This document shows, piece after piece, positions 1 to 13,529 of a DNA stretch of 64,000 nucleotides. Both the position numbers and the translations under genes were made by a program. How positions within the stretch are numbered: position 1 is the first letter of the stretch; every line of letters starts with the position of its first letter. Where the stretch lies: contig NC_077227.1 in the NCBI RefSeq assembly GCF_027887165.1, positions 536,584,293-536,648,292 of the forward strand, read 5' to 3'. The notes beneath the pieces are model-generated. The model saw nothing but the letters and a program-made list of their open reading frames with translations, was not told where the DNA came from and did no database searches. The stretch comes from Monodelphis domestica. Lineage: Eukaryota; Chordata; Mammalia; Didelphimorphia; Didelphidae.

Positions 1-230
1 AAGTATTGCTTACTACCCCAACAACTATAAAAATTGCAGGGAAAGACTCATGGTTCCACTGTTCCCACATAAAATCAGAAAAATTCAATATAGATGATAG
101 ACAAAAGATAGTGCTGAGAAATGAAAACAAAAACTGATTAACATCAAAAGAAACAATAGTGACACATAATGTTTGAGACAACAAGATCCTAGCAGTTAAG
201 CATGCCATAGTGAGAAGACAACTTTCCAGC

Positions 231-330
231 CCAGAGGAAAAGCATCACAGAGGAAAAGTATCCCAGAGGAAAAGATTTTAAATCAGCCCAGAGGAAAAGA
301 TTTTAAAGCATCCCAGAGGAAACACATCGA
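231..330. repeat. Degenerate tandem repeat, CCCAGAGGAAAAG core
   Basis: At least five copies of (C)CCAGAGGAAA(AG), separated by 3-12 bp variable spacers (AGCAT, ATTTTAAATCAG), form a short minisatellite-like array. Confidence 0.7.
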
Positions 331-1217
331 GAAAAGCTGCTAGAAACAAAAAAGCAAAGAGAAAGCTGAAATGGACAGGTAAGACTTTGAATTTATAAAT
401 TTTGTTTTACAACCTCCCGGCCCGCGAGAGGTTACAAGGAGAGAAGATAGAAACAGGATAGAAGTTTTGGATTCCGCGAAGGGCATGAACGAGCCGGTTT
501 TAGAGATGTAAATAATCGAGTCAGTAATCAATTATTGATTTTCGGGAGCCACAGCCTGCTCCGACCACTGGTGGTTACTAATTCAGGCTATTCCCACCCA
601 ATGATCTCAATTTAACACTGCACTGGTCAGAGGATAATGCTAGCTCAGAAGGAAAGGAGATCAGAAACTAAAGGAGGTAGATAATGCTAGGTATTAGCAT
701 TAAAAGAGAGAGGGAGAGAGAGGAAGGCCTGGCCTAAAGACCAGGCCTCAGGGAGAAAGATAGAGAGGAGAGAGCAAGGGGAGAAGTTGCTCATTTGCAA
801 ACCTGTTGGTGTCCTCCCAGTGGGCGGGCTGGCTGTGTCACGTCCCACTTATTCTCTTTGATATACAAATGAGCTCAATACATATTGATCAGTTACATGA
901 TACCTCAATACATATGGATGAGTTACCTGGTGTATTGCCATTGGATAATTGCAACTTATGACAAGGTGAAGGTGGGGTTATTATCCTCGGGCGAGTGAGA
1001 CAAAGGGAAGCAAGGTTCCGCGCCTAAACTTCAGCCACGCTGGGAATAGAGCTCATTGCCATGCGCAGGGTGGCCATATGCTCACTCACAATCCTTGTCT
1101 CTCCATAATACCTATGGGCTGGACTGCTACATGTTTAATAGCTACTAGAGAGAAGAAACAAAGGAAAAAAGCTGAAATGGACAGCTAAGAATTTGAACTT
1201 TATAAATTTGTTTATAC
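317..1217. mobile_element. LTR-like block 403-1130 between ~80-bp direct repeats
   Basis: A roughly 730-bp block opens TGTTTTACAACC and closes GGACTGCTACA, so its ends are TGT and ACA. It is flanked by two diverged copies (317-402 and 1139-1217) sharing AGCTGAAATGGACAG and TTTATAAATTT. Composition and ends suggest an old LTR, probably on the - strand; the family is unassigned. Confidence 0.45.
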
Positions 1218-2249
1218 AAGAAGAGGACAGATGGAAAATGAGACTTATATGTAAGACTGAGTATGTTGAAAAAATAAAACAAAATTAATTTCACATATTA
1301 GGGAAATAGCATGCATCACTACATAACTTGGAAGAAAGAAGAGATCCATCAGTCAACATGAAAAGTGGAAATCTGAAGAAACTTGATAAGTATTAATTCA
1401 ACATAACACTATTAGACACAAAACACAAAATCACAAACTGACTTATTGGGAGACCTTGTTTAAATAAACAAGTGTCTGAAATTATATTTATGCAAAATGT
1501 AAATATTTATATATTTAGTTCCTTAAGGCCTTACACAAATAGAAAGATCAAGATATTTCTATTTGACTGACATCAGGATGCAGAACAATGTATATTATTG
1601 TATTATATGTAAATAATCTTTATAAATAATGTATATACTATAATTACGTTAGTAACATAGTGATAGAGTCTGTAAATATTTAGCATAGCATGAATATATG
1701 TTGACCATAAGGCTAGAGACTTAGATAATAGTCATAATAAGTAGGGAATAGATTTTAAGTTAAACATAGCATAGACAGTTATACATAGGAATAGACTAGC
1801 TACATTTGCAGATAGTAAACTTTTAATTGTTAATTGTAAAGCTGATGCTGAAATTGTGTTTAATGGAAATATATATATAGATAAAATAGTTTGCAAATAA
1901 TAATAGATATATAAAATAGGAAAACTGTTTTGGTTTAACTTAGCAAGAGTAAGTAGTATTAGCACTAAGATTTAAAATTTTTTTGTAATGATTTTGTTTA
2001 AATTTATTTTGATGAATTTATGTAATTTGATATGAATTTATTGTAAAACCCTAAAACTACCCTTACCTAAACTTTCCTGCATAGAATTCCTTAGAGTAGA
2101 TAAAGTTAGCATAGAATAGTGATAGAGTAATTGAGAGAAGTTTATTATTTTGGGGGAAGGAGTTGGAAATTAGATTTAGTTAATTGGTAATTGGTAACTA
2201 GTTAATAAAAATAAATGACCTTGGGAAGGTCACAACAACAAAAAAGGGG

Positions 2250-2875
2250 ATGATTGTTGAAAGGAAAACTTAAGCCAGTTCTGGACTTTCTGTCACTGAG
2301 TTGGAACCAACAGTAGTCAGAATGTTAGAGAGAAGAAATTGACAAGACTGACAGTTGGTGAGGGAAGGGGCAACTGGGAGTGGCAGTTGGTCTTGTGACG
2401 AGGACTTTCTTCCTGACCCTGGACCTAGAAGGAGCCTTTCTCCCTGTCTCTGAATAGAAGTGCCTCTATTTTCCTGAATTTCCCAACTGTGTGCTCTCCC
2501 TGGATTCCTGTAATCGTGTCACCGACAAAAGGACTTAAGGGAAGGAGTTTGAATTGTAAGACCGATCTTTAGGGGCATCAGCCTGAAGAAACATGTCCAA
2601 CCAGCTCTGAAGGTCAGAACTTTTCTTCCTCTCACTATCTACTCCTAAGACTTTTGAAATTAAGGAAGCTAGCACAGATATAGCATAGATAGGAATACGA
2701 TAAACCCTCCACCAGCCTATGAGGGCTGACCTCAGAAAAAAAAACTGAGAGAGACTCAAACCTCATCTAGGGACATCCCTCTTCCCTGATACCTCCCTAA
2801 TCTAAACTTGTTATTAAAATTTATCTTTATTTGAATATCACAGTCAGATAAAAGGACAAACATTTCAGGGGACAT
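2250..2875 (+). mobile_element. Probable LTR following a polypurine tract
   Basis: AAAAAAGGGGA lies directly before TGATTGTTGAAAGG, the layout of a retroviral polypurine tract and LTR start on the + strand. An ATTAAA poly(A)-like signal lies near 2814. The right end is uncertain, and I see no partner LTR in the window. Confidence 0.4.
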
Positions 2876-3223
2876 AGAGGGAGCTGAACCTCAGGACAGC
2901 CAGTCAACTATAAACAGTTCATATTGGACCCCTGCTGAGTGACTAAGTCTGTGGGGAGGCTTGTCCCTCAGGAGGGTCCATACTTACCTGCTCTGGGGTA
3001 TAAGCAACATCAATCTATAGAGAAGACATCCCCTCAGGCTTTCGTAAGCGGCCCATTTCTCAGGAACCCCATTTTTCAGAAATAGCCTCTCTTCAAGGGG
3101 CATCTCTCTCCTTTTATCTCACTGGCAGCCATATTCCCTCTCTCCCTTCAACTCCTCCATTCCCTGCTACAAAACTTTCAGTATCCCCTATTCATCAATT
3201 CCTCCCCATTTTCCCTATAAATA

Positions 3224-5154
3224 TTACATTACATTATCCTTTGTTTCAATCACATTATTTATAAATCCATTAACCTTATCTTCATGACATTCAATTCCAT
3301 TTATTTCTAATTCTTTGGTTTTCCTTTGATTTTTCAAATACTTGAGAACTCCAGGTACATCTTCATAATGAACATGCTTCTTTGTTCTGATCACCCTTAT
3401 GTCCACTAATGACTTGGCTATATTTAGGTCTTGCTCCAGATTTTACCCACTCTTGCATCATGTTCAAATTAGGTTCTTGGGCTCCCTGACAACAAGCATT
3501 TGGACAATTATTACCATTATTCCTTCTTTGATAATAATAATTGTTATTCCAATTATTATTTCTCAATCCATTATTATTATATTGTATATTATTCCTATTA
3601 AGTTGCCTAGAAAATTGTACTCTGTATCTATACTCTCTTACAAAATGTTCTACACAATTACATAGAAAACACCTTGGAACTCCTGATCTCCTTTCTCTTG
3701 GTATGTATTGATTATTTGGTTGCACAGATCTAAGTGCTGCCACCACTTTTATTTCTTTGATCTCACTATCCCTTGCTTTACTCTCTGCATCCCTTAATTT
3801 TTTTCTTTAAATCTTCAATCACCATATCTTTATCATCATAAGATCTATCCGCATCTTCTGAATATACATATGTAGCTTTCCTTTTTAATTCCTCCAAAGT
3901 TAGCACTTCCCAATCTAGACAATTATTCTTAAAAAAAAGATTTTATCATTGGACAGGCATTATTTACAAATAATCTTTTAATGTGGGCAATGGTGTCATC
4001 TGACATCACATCAAGACCTAAATGTAATTTAGCAGCTTCTGTAAGTCTGTCAAGAAAACTAGCTGGTGTTTCATCTGGGTTTTGTTTTACTTTTTCAAAT
4101 TTAGACCATACACTGGGATACCTAGAGTGTCTCTTCATGACCTCAATTATTGTTTTTCTGGCCTACTTCATCATTCTATAGTTATGCACAGAATTCATAT
4201 CCAATTCTTCAAAATTTTCCAACTATGGTGTCAAATGAAGACTATTCCTGGTTTCCTCAATAAAGCTCTTTTGCTTTGTGAGCAATTCCTCCATCAATAG
4301 GAAAAAATCATCATAGTCTGGGTCAAAGATTTTAATTGCCCTTTAGAATTCTTTGATGACTTTATTAGCATCGTCAAAAAACCAAGGGGTTCTACATTTA
4401 ATTGTTTCTAGGTCTTCAGAGGTGAACTGTTTATGGGATTTTACATTAAAGACTTTATCATGATTAATAATTAGAATATCTCTCTGAGGGAACAAATTTA
4501 CTGGGGTCTTATTTAACTTAGCAACCTCTCTTTTTAATCTAGTTTGTTCTTTATGCTTTACTTCATTTAGATCCTCAACCATAACATCCTCCTTTAAACC
4601 ATATCTAGTAAACAACAACATGGAAATGGGTTCTGATCAAGGACACAAGTAATACCCAATGAAATTGCATGTTGGCTGGAGGAAGAGTGGGTGGAGTGGA
4701 GGGAGGGAAATAATGTGATTATTGTAACCAAGGAATAATGTTCTAAATTGACTAAATAAACTAATTCAAATGGGGAAAAAAACCATATCTATTAACATTA
4801 TTCTTACAATTCCATCTTTAATACATTGTTCCATAGCATCAATCTTTGCTTGCATTACTAATAGCATTTGTTTTAGTTCCAAATCTCTGTGGTCAGTCAT
4901 TGAAATATTACTCCCATTTTACCAATAATTGCAAAAAGAAGCAGTTTTCTACATTTATACAGAACCAACAAACATAAACTCAAAAGAGGTACATAGCAAC
5001 AAATAGTTTGGATTGTTATAGACATTATTTGCTTCATCCAATCATAGCCTAACAACATGTAACAAAATTCCAGAAACAGTGTAAAAATTCCATAGGGGAT
5101 ATAAAAGAAACAATCATAAAGAAACAGTAAAATCACATTAATCATATCTCCCAC
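3224..5154 (-). mobile_element. Endogenous retrovirus fossil, gag-like remnants
   Basis: Fragments in gag order run down the - strand. A hydrophobic leader-like ORF lies at 4897-5154 and an acidic/basic stretch at 4343-4621. A capsid-like piece at 3929-4138 has a major-homology-like QNPDETPASFLDRLTEA. A nucleocapsid-like piece at 3363-3746 has a zinc-knuckle-like stretch and an N/Y/R-rich tract, and short sequence beyond at 3224-3406 may be the start of pro. The type is gammaretrovirus-like or related. It is broken in many places and old. A LINE-1 3' end is inserted within it. Confidence 0.7.
4620..4780 (+). mobile_element. LINE-1 3' end inserted in the gag fossil
   Basis: GGGTTCTGATCAAGG through GTAACCAAGGAATAATGTT matches, in opposite orientation, the LINE-1 3' ends near 28290 and 31970. 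It is flanked by near-identical copies of ACCATATCTA(G/T)TAA at about 4598 and 4782. This is a short 5'-truncated LINE-1 with a target duplication. Confidence 0.75.
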
Positions 5155-5209
5155 CCATCATGATGCTATAGCTATCTAGTATTGTGAGGTGGTATTAGTA
5201 TCAATTTTG

Positions 5210-5950
5210 AGTACCAAAAAGAATCACCAACAGAACAGAAAAAGAAAAAGGAAAAAAAAACTCACTTAGCACATGTGCTATTTTGTCCCTTTAAATTGGC
5301 TCTTTAAATTGTCCCTTTAAATTTTAAATACCCCCAGTGTCAATCAGTTGAAAATTCTATTTTGCAGTACTTTGGACAGCAACCAGTTACTTCCAAGGAA
5401 AATGGGATGTTTCAAGGTGCCCCAACTGTCAGTCCTATAAACTCTTATTAACTCTCTGGCCTGGCCCAATTTCTCTAGATTCGACCTACTTAACTCATCA
5501 ATTGAAATAAGTATACTGAAAATAATATATGTAAATATAACTATAACTAAGATAATAGTTTATTTTAAGGTAAGGGAAGGAAGGGAAGGGAATTAGGATG
5601 ATCTCTCTAAAACCAAAATTCAAGTTGTTACCTTACACTATCTAACACTTCTCTGCCTATAAATCTATCTCCTACAACTAGTTAAATTTAACCCCTTAGT
5701 TAATATATAAATTGGCAAGGAAATGAAGATAGCAGGAGTCTTGTCCTTGGGAGTCTTGAGCAGCTCTGTTGGAAATCACTCTTCAGCAGCAGCAGGGATA
5801 GGCAGAATCTCAAGGAAAGCCACAGGAGAGGGAATATCTGGCTCTCTAGGTCCACCCTAGAAGAACCAGACAGAAAACCCTCCTGGCTACTTAACCGTTT
5901 CTCCCAGAAGAAAAAACTGCCCTGTCCCTCTCTAGAGTTCCAGAAACTTG
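5210..5950 (-). mobile_element. Possible 5' LTR of the gag-bearing fossil
   Basis: This stretch lies just upstream of the gag-like remnants on their strand. Read in that direction it has an AATAAA near its middle and a TTTAAA-rich end. I cannot fix TG/CA ends or a primer-binding site, so the call is by position and composition only. Confidence 0.3.
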
Positions 5951-6068
5951 CTTTTCAGCTCTGTAGGATTTCTTGCTCCTGCTAATTTCCCTTATAACAA
6001 AGGGCAACAGTTAAACAGCTGAAGTACTGTACTGATGCTCTCTGTTATGTTGGGTAGATCCTCTAGGG

Positions 6069-6297
6069 AAGTGTTGGCAAACATTTTTGAGATCATATGC
6101 TCAAGCTGCAATTTGAAACTGCCTGTGAGCCCCCCCCCCCACATTACACCAGACAGTGGATGGAGGAAGTGCTCATACTGGGCAGATGGACAGAGGACTG
6201 GGGCATGCAAAAATGTCCTTGGGTGCTGTGGAGAGGGGGAACAGAGCAACCCCCTCCACGCTGCCCTGACATCCATGCCACACCTTCACCAACAGTG
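6069..6297. mobile_element. Short nonautonomous hAT element
   Basis: It is flanked by the 8-bp target duplication CTCTAGGG (6061-6068 and 6298-6305). The ends are inverted and alike: AAGTGTTGGCAAAC on the left, and CACTGTTGGTGAA when the right end is read in reverse. Length 229 bp, with a C run and GC-rich right half. The 8-bp duplication and CAGTG-type ends define hAT (Charlie-like) elements. Confidence 0.8.
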
Positions 6298-6627
6298 CTC
6301 TAGGGAGTCAATCAATCAACAAATATCTGCTTTACATATATGTATATGTATATATGTGTGTGTGTGTGTGTAATTTCCAAAGTCTCTAAAATAATAAACT
6401 AAAAAGAGGGACATAGGACCTTGGCTAATATATCTCTTTTTGTCTTTCCTTTCTTATAATATCAACCTTGTGAACACTGAGTGGTGTAACCAAAAGCAGA
6501 ATCTGCAAGGTTGGTAGAAGGTATAGCAGCATTAGCAGGATTGAGTTTTTGGCAACAAATTTATCATCATTGAGGTTGAGGGTAGTATATATACCCTGGA
6601 AGGAAGATTCCACTTTGTGTTTGGTTG

Positions 6628-7384
<757 letters not shown>

Positions 7385-7389
7385 GTTGG

Positions 7390-8002
7390 TTTGTGCTCAC
7401 TGAAGGAGAAATGTGAACTAGATAATTAGTAGCTTTGGAAAAAAGAGAAAGCTAAAACAAAAACTAACAAAGCAACCTTGTTTATGTACCCTTGAGGCTT
7501 GAATGAGGTCTCACAATTTATTGTACTGATAGTGATAGAACACTGAATTCTGTTGTAATAATTCTACTATTTTAATTGCTCACATAAGGGATGTATGCAT
7601 GCTCATGTAGTTTATGTGTAGCCATATATATCTAACTAAATGTTACTCTTGGGAAAATGTAAAAAGATGCCTCTAGAATCTCTTCCATTCACCCTTTTCC
7701 AAGGAGGACTGTGATTCCTTCCAGGAAGGAGATAGGTCATGAGACTGGCCACTCTGCTATCTATATTTAGAGAGGGAAGTGCCACCAAGATAGAATTTTA
7801 ATCTATCTATCTCCTAAATATTCTTTGTCTAGATGAAATGATTTTAAGGTTTAAGTCATTCTCCTGATTATTCTCCCTTTAACAGAGAAGAAGACTTCAA
7901 GCTATGGTTACAAAAGGTAGACTCCCTTCCCACCAAAAGTCAGTTTCAGGGAGACCATTACATAGAGCAAATTAACAATAAATCTTTTTATCCAAACCCA
8001 TA

Positions 8003-8067
<65 letters not shown>

Positions 8068-8940
8068 CTCAGATTTCAAACAAGGTGAAAATCTCCAAAG
8101 GCTCTAGAATAATAAACTAAAAAGAGGGACATATGTATTCAAGGTGCCAGTTCATCTACATGTCAGCTTCTTCCAGTCTTTCTCACCCTTCAAGCACATC
8201 TTCTTGAGGCACTTGTATCTTCTCTAAAAGTTGGAAGCCAGAAGCTTTTGGATCTCTCCCCTTATAAGCTCTTGACAACTCTGATGCACACTTGTGAACA
8301 GATCACTGAGCAGTTAATGTCCACTAATAAATAGTCACATGTACACAAGCTTGAGCCCCAGTTTTCATTTAGGATTCCCTTTTCTGTGCGGGAATAAACT
8401 ACTTGTTTCATACTTAATTGATGTTTATGCATTGGACACATTTTTCACTTTCTTCTTTTGTTGAGGATAACCCTTAGACTTCTACCCTCAAACCATTTCT
8501 ATAATTAGCAACTTCATAAGAAGCAAATGATACTTTTCTGAGTATTCCAGAGTAGGGATGAAGAGACAAAGAAGGGAAGAAGTAAGGAAACTCCTTCTAT
8601 TGAGAAGTCAGACAGCCAAAGAGCAATGAAACCAGAGCATGTAGTGATAGATAGTAAAGGACAGAGACTGGCAAAGATTGCCAGCCTTTGTGATCTCAGC
8701 TGAGTGGTTCCTAGTTGGCACCTCTATTAGAACTAGCTTCCTTTAAAGGGAATTTTCCTTACCTGGTGATCAGTGTTGCTCTAAAAGTATGAAGGAGATA
8801 ATAGGGTTGCTTTCCATTACTACTCCCAAATCTCTTTTCTCTTTTAAAATAGTCTGTCTCTGAGTTATTTCCCATACAGGCACACTTTGAGAATGAGCTG
8901 GATAATGGCATGCTTTCTACAAATAAATGGAGAAATAAGT
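7390..8940. other. Gene-free stretch
   Basis: Apart from the GA run and the short dispersed repeat I see no coding, RNA or clear mobile sequence. The DNA is AT-rich and unremarkable. Confidence 0.5.
8005..8065. repeat. (GA)n microsatellite
   Basis: About 30 perfect GA units. Confidence 0.97.
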
Positions 8941-8944
8941 ACAT

Positions 8945-9270
8945 TTTCATCGAATTTAGAACTGAAAGGGACCTTAGAAATCCTTCAGTTTCACATCCCC
9001 ATTTCATTTTACAGATAATATGAACACTCAGAATGGGGATATGACTTGCTCCAGGTTTTATTGCCAGGTAGTGACCGAGCCAGGACTTCAATTCAGATTT
9101 CCTGACTTCTGGTCCATACCCTCAACCCACTTAGGTTCTAGTCCCTCCACAATCTTTCTGTTCTTCATGATAGCTTTTCTCTTCTTTGGGCCTCAGAATC
9201 CTCTCCTGTAAAATGAGAGAGTTGAACTGTATTATCTCTAATGCCCTTTCAAGTTCTAATTCTATGATTC
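8945..9270 (+). repeat. MIR/THER-like CORE-SINE relic
   Basis: AACTGAAAGGGACCTTAGAAA, CATTTTACAGATAATATG, TGACTTGCTCCAGG and CTTCTGGTCC follow the order of an old CORE-SINE. A second SINE tail follows (CCTGTAAAATGAGAGAGTTG). Confidence 0.65.
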
Positions 9271-9299
9271 CATTTCCCTATCCATTATGTCATACAGAT

Positions 9300-10190
9300 G
9301 TGAGAATAAATGGGACACTCCTTGAAAAGAAATAAATCCAAGGCATTGTAATGCTTCCTACCTAAGTATAAGGAACCATCCACAATAAAACAGTAAGAAA
9401 TTATTTCTAAATAAAATGAGTGTCAGCAGTCCACAAGGCCAGTTTTCACTGGAAAATATATAACAATTTGTCCTCACTGATGTCAGTGGGAGGTACCCAG
9501 AGTTGCGGGCTGAAGTTGGTCCTCCATCTTACATCACCATATGTACCCACTTCCTTTGTCTTCTTAGACAATGTCAATTTCAAATCTAAAGTTCAGCATC
9601 TTTTCAAGTTGATTAAATAGTACAGCATTTACTTTTCCAAGTAGTTGAACGAAAGGGTAGATGACAGTACATTTAGCTTTTATAAAGGGTTTTGTTTAAT
9701 GAAAGGGAAGGACTGAGAATTCACCTTTGACAAGTAGTATGTAAATGTTGTCTTAGCAGAAAGCTATGTTATTTGGTGTCTCAGAAATCCCGGCAATGAA
9801 TTGTACATTATAGGATGGTTTTTTATTACCAGGCCAGTTAAAAGTGGTGTTATACAGCTATGGTGCCCTTCAGGAAAAGTTTCCACTTGCCTCTGAAGCT
9901 CTGGGACAAACATGATATTTGAGACTTCTGTGTAAATTGCCAAGATTAAAATCTATCTTTCATATTTAGAAAGAAAGCAGGACATATAGGACCACTCATT
10001 CTCTCAAAAAAAAAAATCAGTCTACAGATATTAAGCACCTACTATGTGTAGAACCGTCAGGCACTGTAAGGACAAAATTTAGCTGCTGTCAACTCAGCTT
10101 ACAGAGCAGGAAAAAAAAAAAGACACCCACACAGATAACACTGATCCAGAGAGTTATCCAATAATGTGTATTATACAATAAATGGATTAT
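9300..10190. other. Gene-free stretch with a relic repeat
   Basis: An L2/L3-like fragment with TTAAGCACCTACTATGTG lies at 10025-10130. I see nothing else I can name. Confidence 0.5.
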
Positions 10191-10194
10191 TTAA

Positions 10195-10375
10195 ATAGAT
10201 TTGGAGCTGGAAGGAACTTTAGAGATCATCTAGTCCAACCCCCTTCATTTCACAAATGAGGAAACTGAGGCCTGAAGAGGATATGTGGTTTGCCCAAGGT
10301 CATAGAAATAGTGGGTGGGAGAGCTAGGATTGGAACCTAGGACCTCTGGTCCCAAAGCCATGGTTCTTTTCAATA
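10195..10375 (+). repeat. MIR/THER-like CORE-SINE
   Basis: GATCATCTAGTCCAACCCCC, then GAGGAAACTGAGGCC, TTTGCCCAAGGTCA and CCTAGGACCTCTGG, is a well-kept order for this ancient SINE type. Confidence 0.8.
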
Positions 10376-10379
10376 GATT

Positions 10380-12700
10380 ACAGTTCATCCAACCATATCA
10401 CAGAAGTGTAAAACACACAGAGTGCTATGTGAAGTTCAATGGGGATAATCTTTAAGTTTTTCACATTTCAATGTCAACTCAATTCAGTTCATAAGGCTTT
10501 GAATTTCCACTCTAATGTGTCTAGCACTACATACTGTATTGCAGGGGATACAGAACTAAAGGTAGCTAATACTTTTACTAGAATGCCTTCTATATACATC
10601 AGCATAAAGTTGATTGCAGTCAAAGTAGAACATGTTTTTCTAAGAGAAATGTTATAACTAGAGATTGTGTTCCTACAAAAATAAAAATAAATCATCAATA
10701 TAGCCAACATTGGGATTTTAAAAAGAATTAGAGCCCTCTGTGATAATTTAAAATAGTTCTATCATGTTTCAAGATGTATAAAATGGGCAAAATGCAAAAA
10801 TATTAATGAATTAGAGAAAGACATCTCCCCTCCCAACCTGGCACACTATAATACTTCAATATTGCTAAACATCATTAATTTCATTTGAATGTTTGCTTCT
10901 TTCTTTACTGATTTATTCAGTATTTCTTATGAGTTTTGAAAAGTCAGGAGAGCCAGCACCCCAGTGTCCCAGAACCTGGATTTTGCAATCAGCCTAGCAT
11001 TGGTGACTTGGGGAGCAAGGAGTGACCTTCAGGACCCAGTCCAATGGTAATTGAAACAAGGACTCATCCTTCATCTGGTAGTCACACTACATCTAGATGT
11101 AAAATTGGTAATACCAGTGCTATGTCTGATCTGAGCTATGCTTGAGTCCATTCTCTCAGGGGACTGGGGTGGGATATAGAAAAATGTGACCCTGAGGTGT
11201 TGAGAAGAAATGTTAAACTTCTGTTCATATTCTGTCTCCAAAGAAATTATCCCATGGATCTGGGTAATCACTCACTGGCACCCAACAATGAGGAATGGGG
11301 TGGGGTATGGGTGAGGTGGGAGAATACCCAACTTGTGGTGGCTTAAGCCAATGGCATTAGAGAAGAGAAATTCCTTGTCCCTCAATGTACTCCTAAAACC
11401 TTGAGGGGCTGATGTAGCCTGTATTGCTCTGGAAGAGTAAACCAGAGGTACTTGCTACAAGTAGAATTTCTCCTTAGTAGACAGTTTCATGAATTACTGT
11501 GGCCAAACAATCTGCTAACCTTTTGGTAATATCTAGTGTGGATGTAGCAATAACACACACACACACACACATACACACGTGCATGCATGCATGCAGGATA
11601 TAAGATAAATAGATTAGAGCTCAAAGGGATGTTAGTTCCATACCCCTAATTTTACAGATGAAGGTATTAGGGCTTAGGAAAGAAAAATCAGTTCTAATTT
11701 GACAAGTATTTAGTCATTAAGTACCTGCTCTATACAATGCACCATGATAGGCATGAGGGATATGAAAGCAAAACAGAAAGCCATCCCTGCCCTCAGGAAG
11801 CTTATGTTTCACTTGAGGAAGCCAGGGTAGAATAAAACATGTAACCAAATAAATATATACATGATAATTTGAGAAAGACTGAGTTAGCACTAATAACTGA
11901 GGGGATTTAGGAAAGATTTCCTGTAGGAAATAACACATGATCTAGCTTGGAAGGAAGCTAAAATCTGGCAAAGGTGATAAAGTAGTACATTTAAGATATA
12001 CCCCAACTTTCAAGATCCCCAAAGCAGACTGGGTACATATGGACCGAAGTCCATCCTGGGCCCCTGATCTCATTGGAGAGTCAACCTCTGGTTCTTCCTC
12101 AAACTTGGAGTAAAACTCCAAGGAGATCTTTAAAACAAACATTTGATATAATTCGTGTCTAGGATTCCTAAAAATTGAGTAACAGTATCCCCTACCACAA
12201 AGATACTCAATATGAAATATGGTTATCAGACATAAGACAGTTGTTTGTTTCTTACACCTCAGAAAACTGCATAAGATATTCAAAGGACTCCAAAACATGG
12301 CAGAAAAAGTACAGGAAATATAAAACATTCAAAGAACCTATTACACTTTAAGCAAGTACATCTGGTTCACTCTTCCAGAGTAAGGCCAACTATATTTACC
12401 CCTCAGGGCTCTTGGAGTACCTTGAATAATATGAAATAATGTCTCTAATGACATTAGCCCAAGTCTCTACCAGTTGTGTCTTTCCCAATCCCAACTCTCT
12501 CATTTCCACTTCATTGTCATGTGCTCATGAGTGATTCTATTCCCATGAGATATTTATTTTGAAGATGGAACTAGAACAAAAATATTAAAATTTCCAACAC
12601 CTAGGAGCACATTTTTCAATAGATAACCTCAGTCTCTGGTGAGAATGATCTCAAATCTAGCTCAGTTCTTACATAGTCTTCTGGACTTCTTCACCATATC
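10380..12700. other. Gene-free stretch with old relics
   Basis: An (AC)n run lies at 11553-11580. A CORE-SINE scrap lies at about 11605-11690. An old L2/L3-like piece with GTACCTGCTCTATAC and CCCTGCCCTCAGGAAGCTTA lies at 11700-11830. No exon is evident. Confidence 0.5.
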
Positions 12701-12719
12701 CCAGGAATATCTTCATCCT

Positions 12720-13060
12720 AGCAAATCATTTCTGCCCTAGAACTCATATCTGTTTACTCCCCTCAGCCTTGGCATCCTACTGGGACTTCCATTGTGGGAG
12801 GGCACCAAGGTTAGTCATTCCTTCATTTCCTACCCAGCTGCATTCATCTAGACTTTTCCCTCATTTCTCCTCAACACCTCCCCCCAACCCCACCAATCCA
12901 AGTGCTATTGCTTCTCATTTTTCAGTTTTCTTTTGTGACTTGTTCTTCCCATTTAAGCTCCCTGAGAGCAAGAACTGTCTTATTTTTTTTTCTGTTTTTG
13001 CTTATATTTAAATTCTCAGCATTTAGCACAGTGCCTGGCATTATAAGTGCTTGTTGTTTC
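12720..13060 (+). repeat. L2 LINE 3' relic
   Basis: CTCCCTGAGAGCAAGAACTG, followed by CAGCATTTAGCACAGTGCCTG and GTGCTTGTTG, is the usual L2 3' ending. Confidence 0.75.
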
Positions 13061-13065
13061 ATCCT

Positions 13066-13505
13066 TCATTTTTGAGGAGGATTAATGACATCATGAGGTA
13101 ATGTCTTGACTTGTACATGAATTGGATTTTAAGTAAGGCAGAGTTGAATAGCCCACTCTCTCTTCCACAGTCATTATGGTCCAGTGGCAAGACAAAAGTC
13201 AGGATAATTGGCATTGGCCTGAAATGCAGTGGATGACTTTGGCATCTTCGGTGCCTGACCAAGCTCTAAGTGCTCCACAGCACCTGCTTTATTTAACCTT
13301 CTTTCATGGCTGTTGGAACAAATTGTTCTTGTCTACCCATTCTGCCCAGAAAAGTCTTTACATGCTTGGGTAGACAACCCCCTAACTCACTGACAGGTTT
13401 GTGTCCTGTAGGTTTTCCTCAATCTGATTTAGACTACCTGCTAAGATGATTTTACCAGGTTCCGGCTTCTAAATGCCTAATAAATAGTTCTTGACTGCCT
13501 GCTGG
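13066..13505 (+). repeat. Probable marsupial interspersed repeat, family not assigned
   Basis: The segment from GAGGAGGATTAATGACATCA through GTCCAGTGGCAAGACAAAAG to GGTAGACAACCCCCTAACTC looks to me like a widespread marsupial repeat. I cannot confirm the name, and only one copy is visible in this window. Confidence 0.5.
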
Positions 13506-13529
13506 TGACTAACACAGCATTAGTCCTAT

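Noticed and set aside
1732-1965. Hydrophobic 77-residue frame on the - strand
   Set aside because: AT-rich composition alone gives such Leu/Ile/Tyr-rich frames; no family signature or supporting context.
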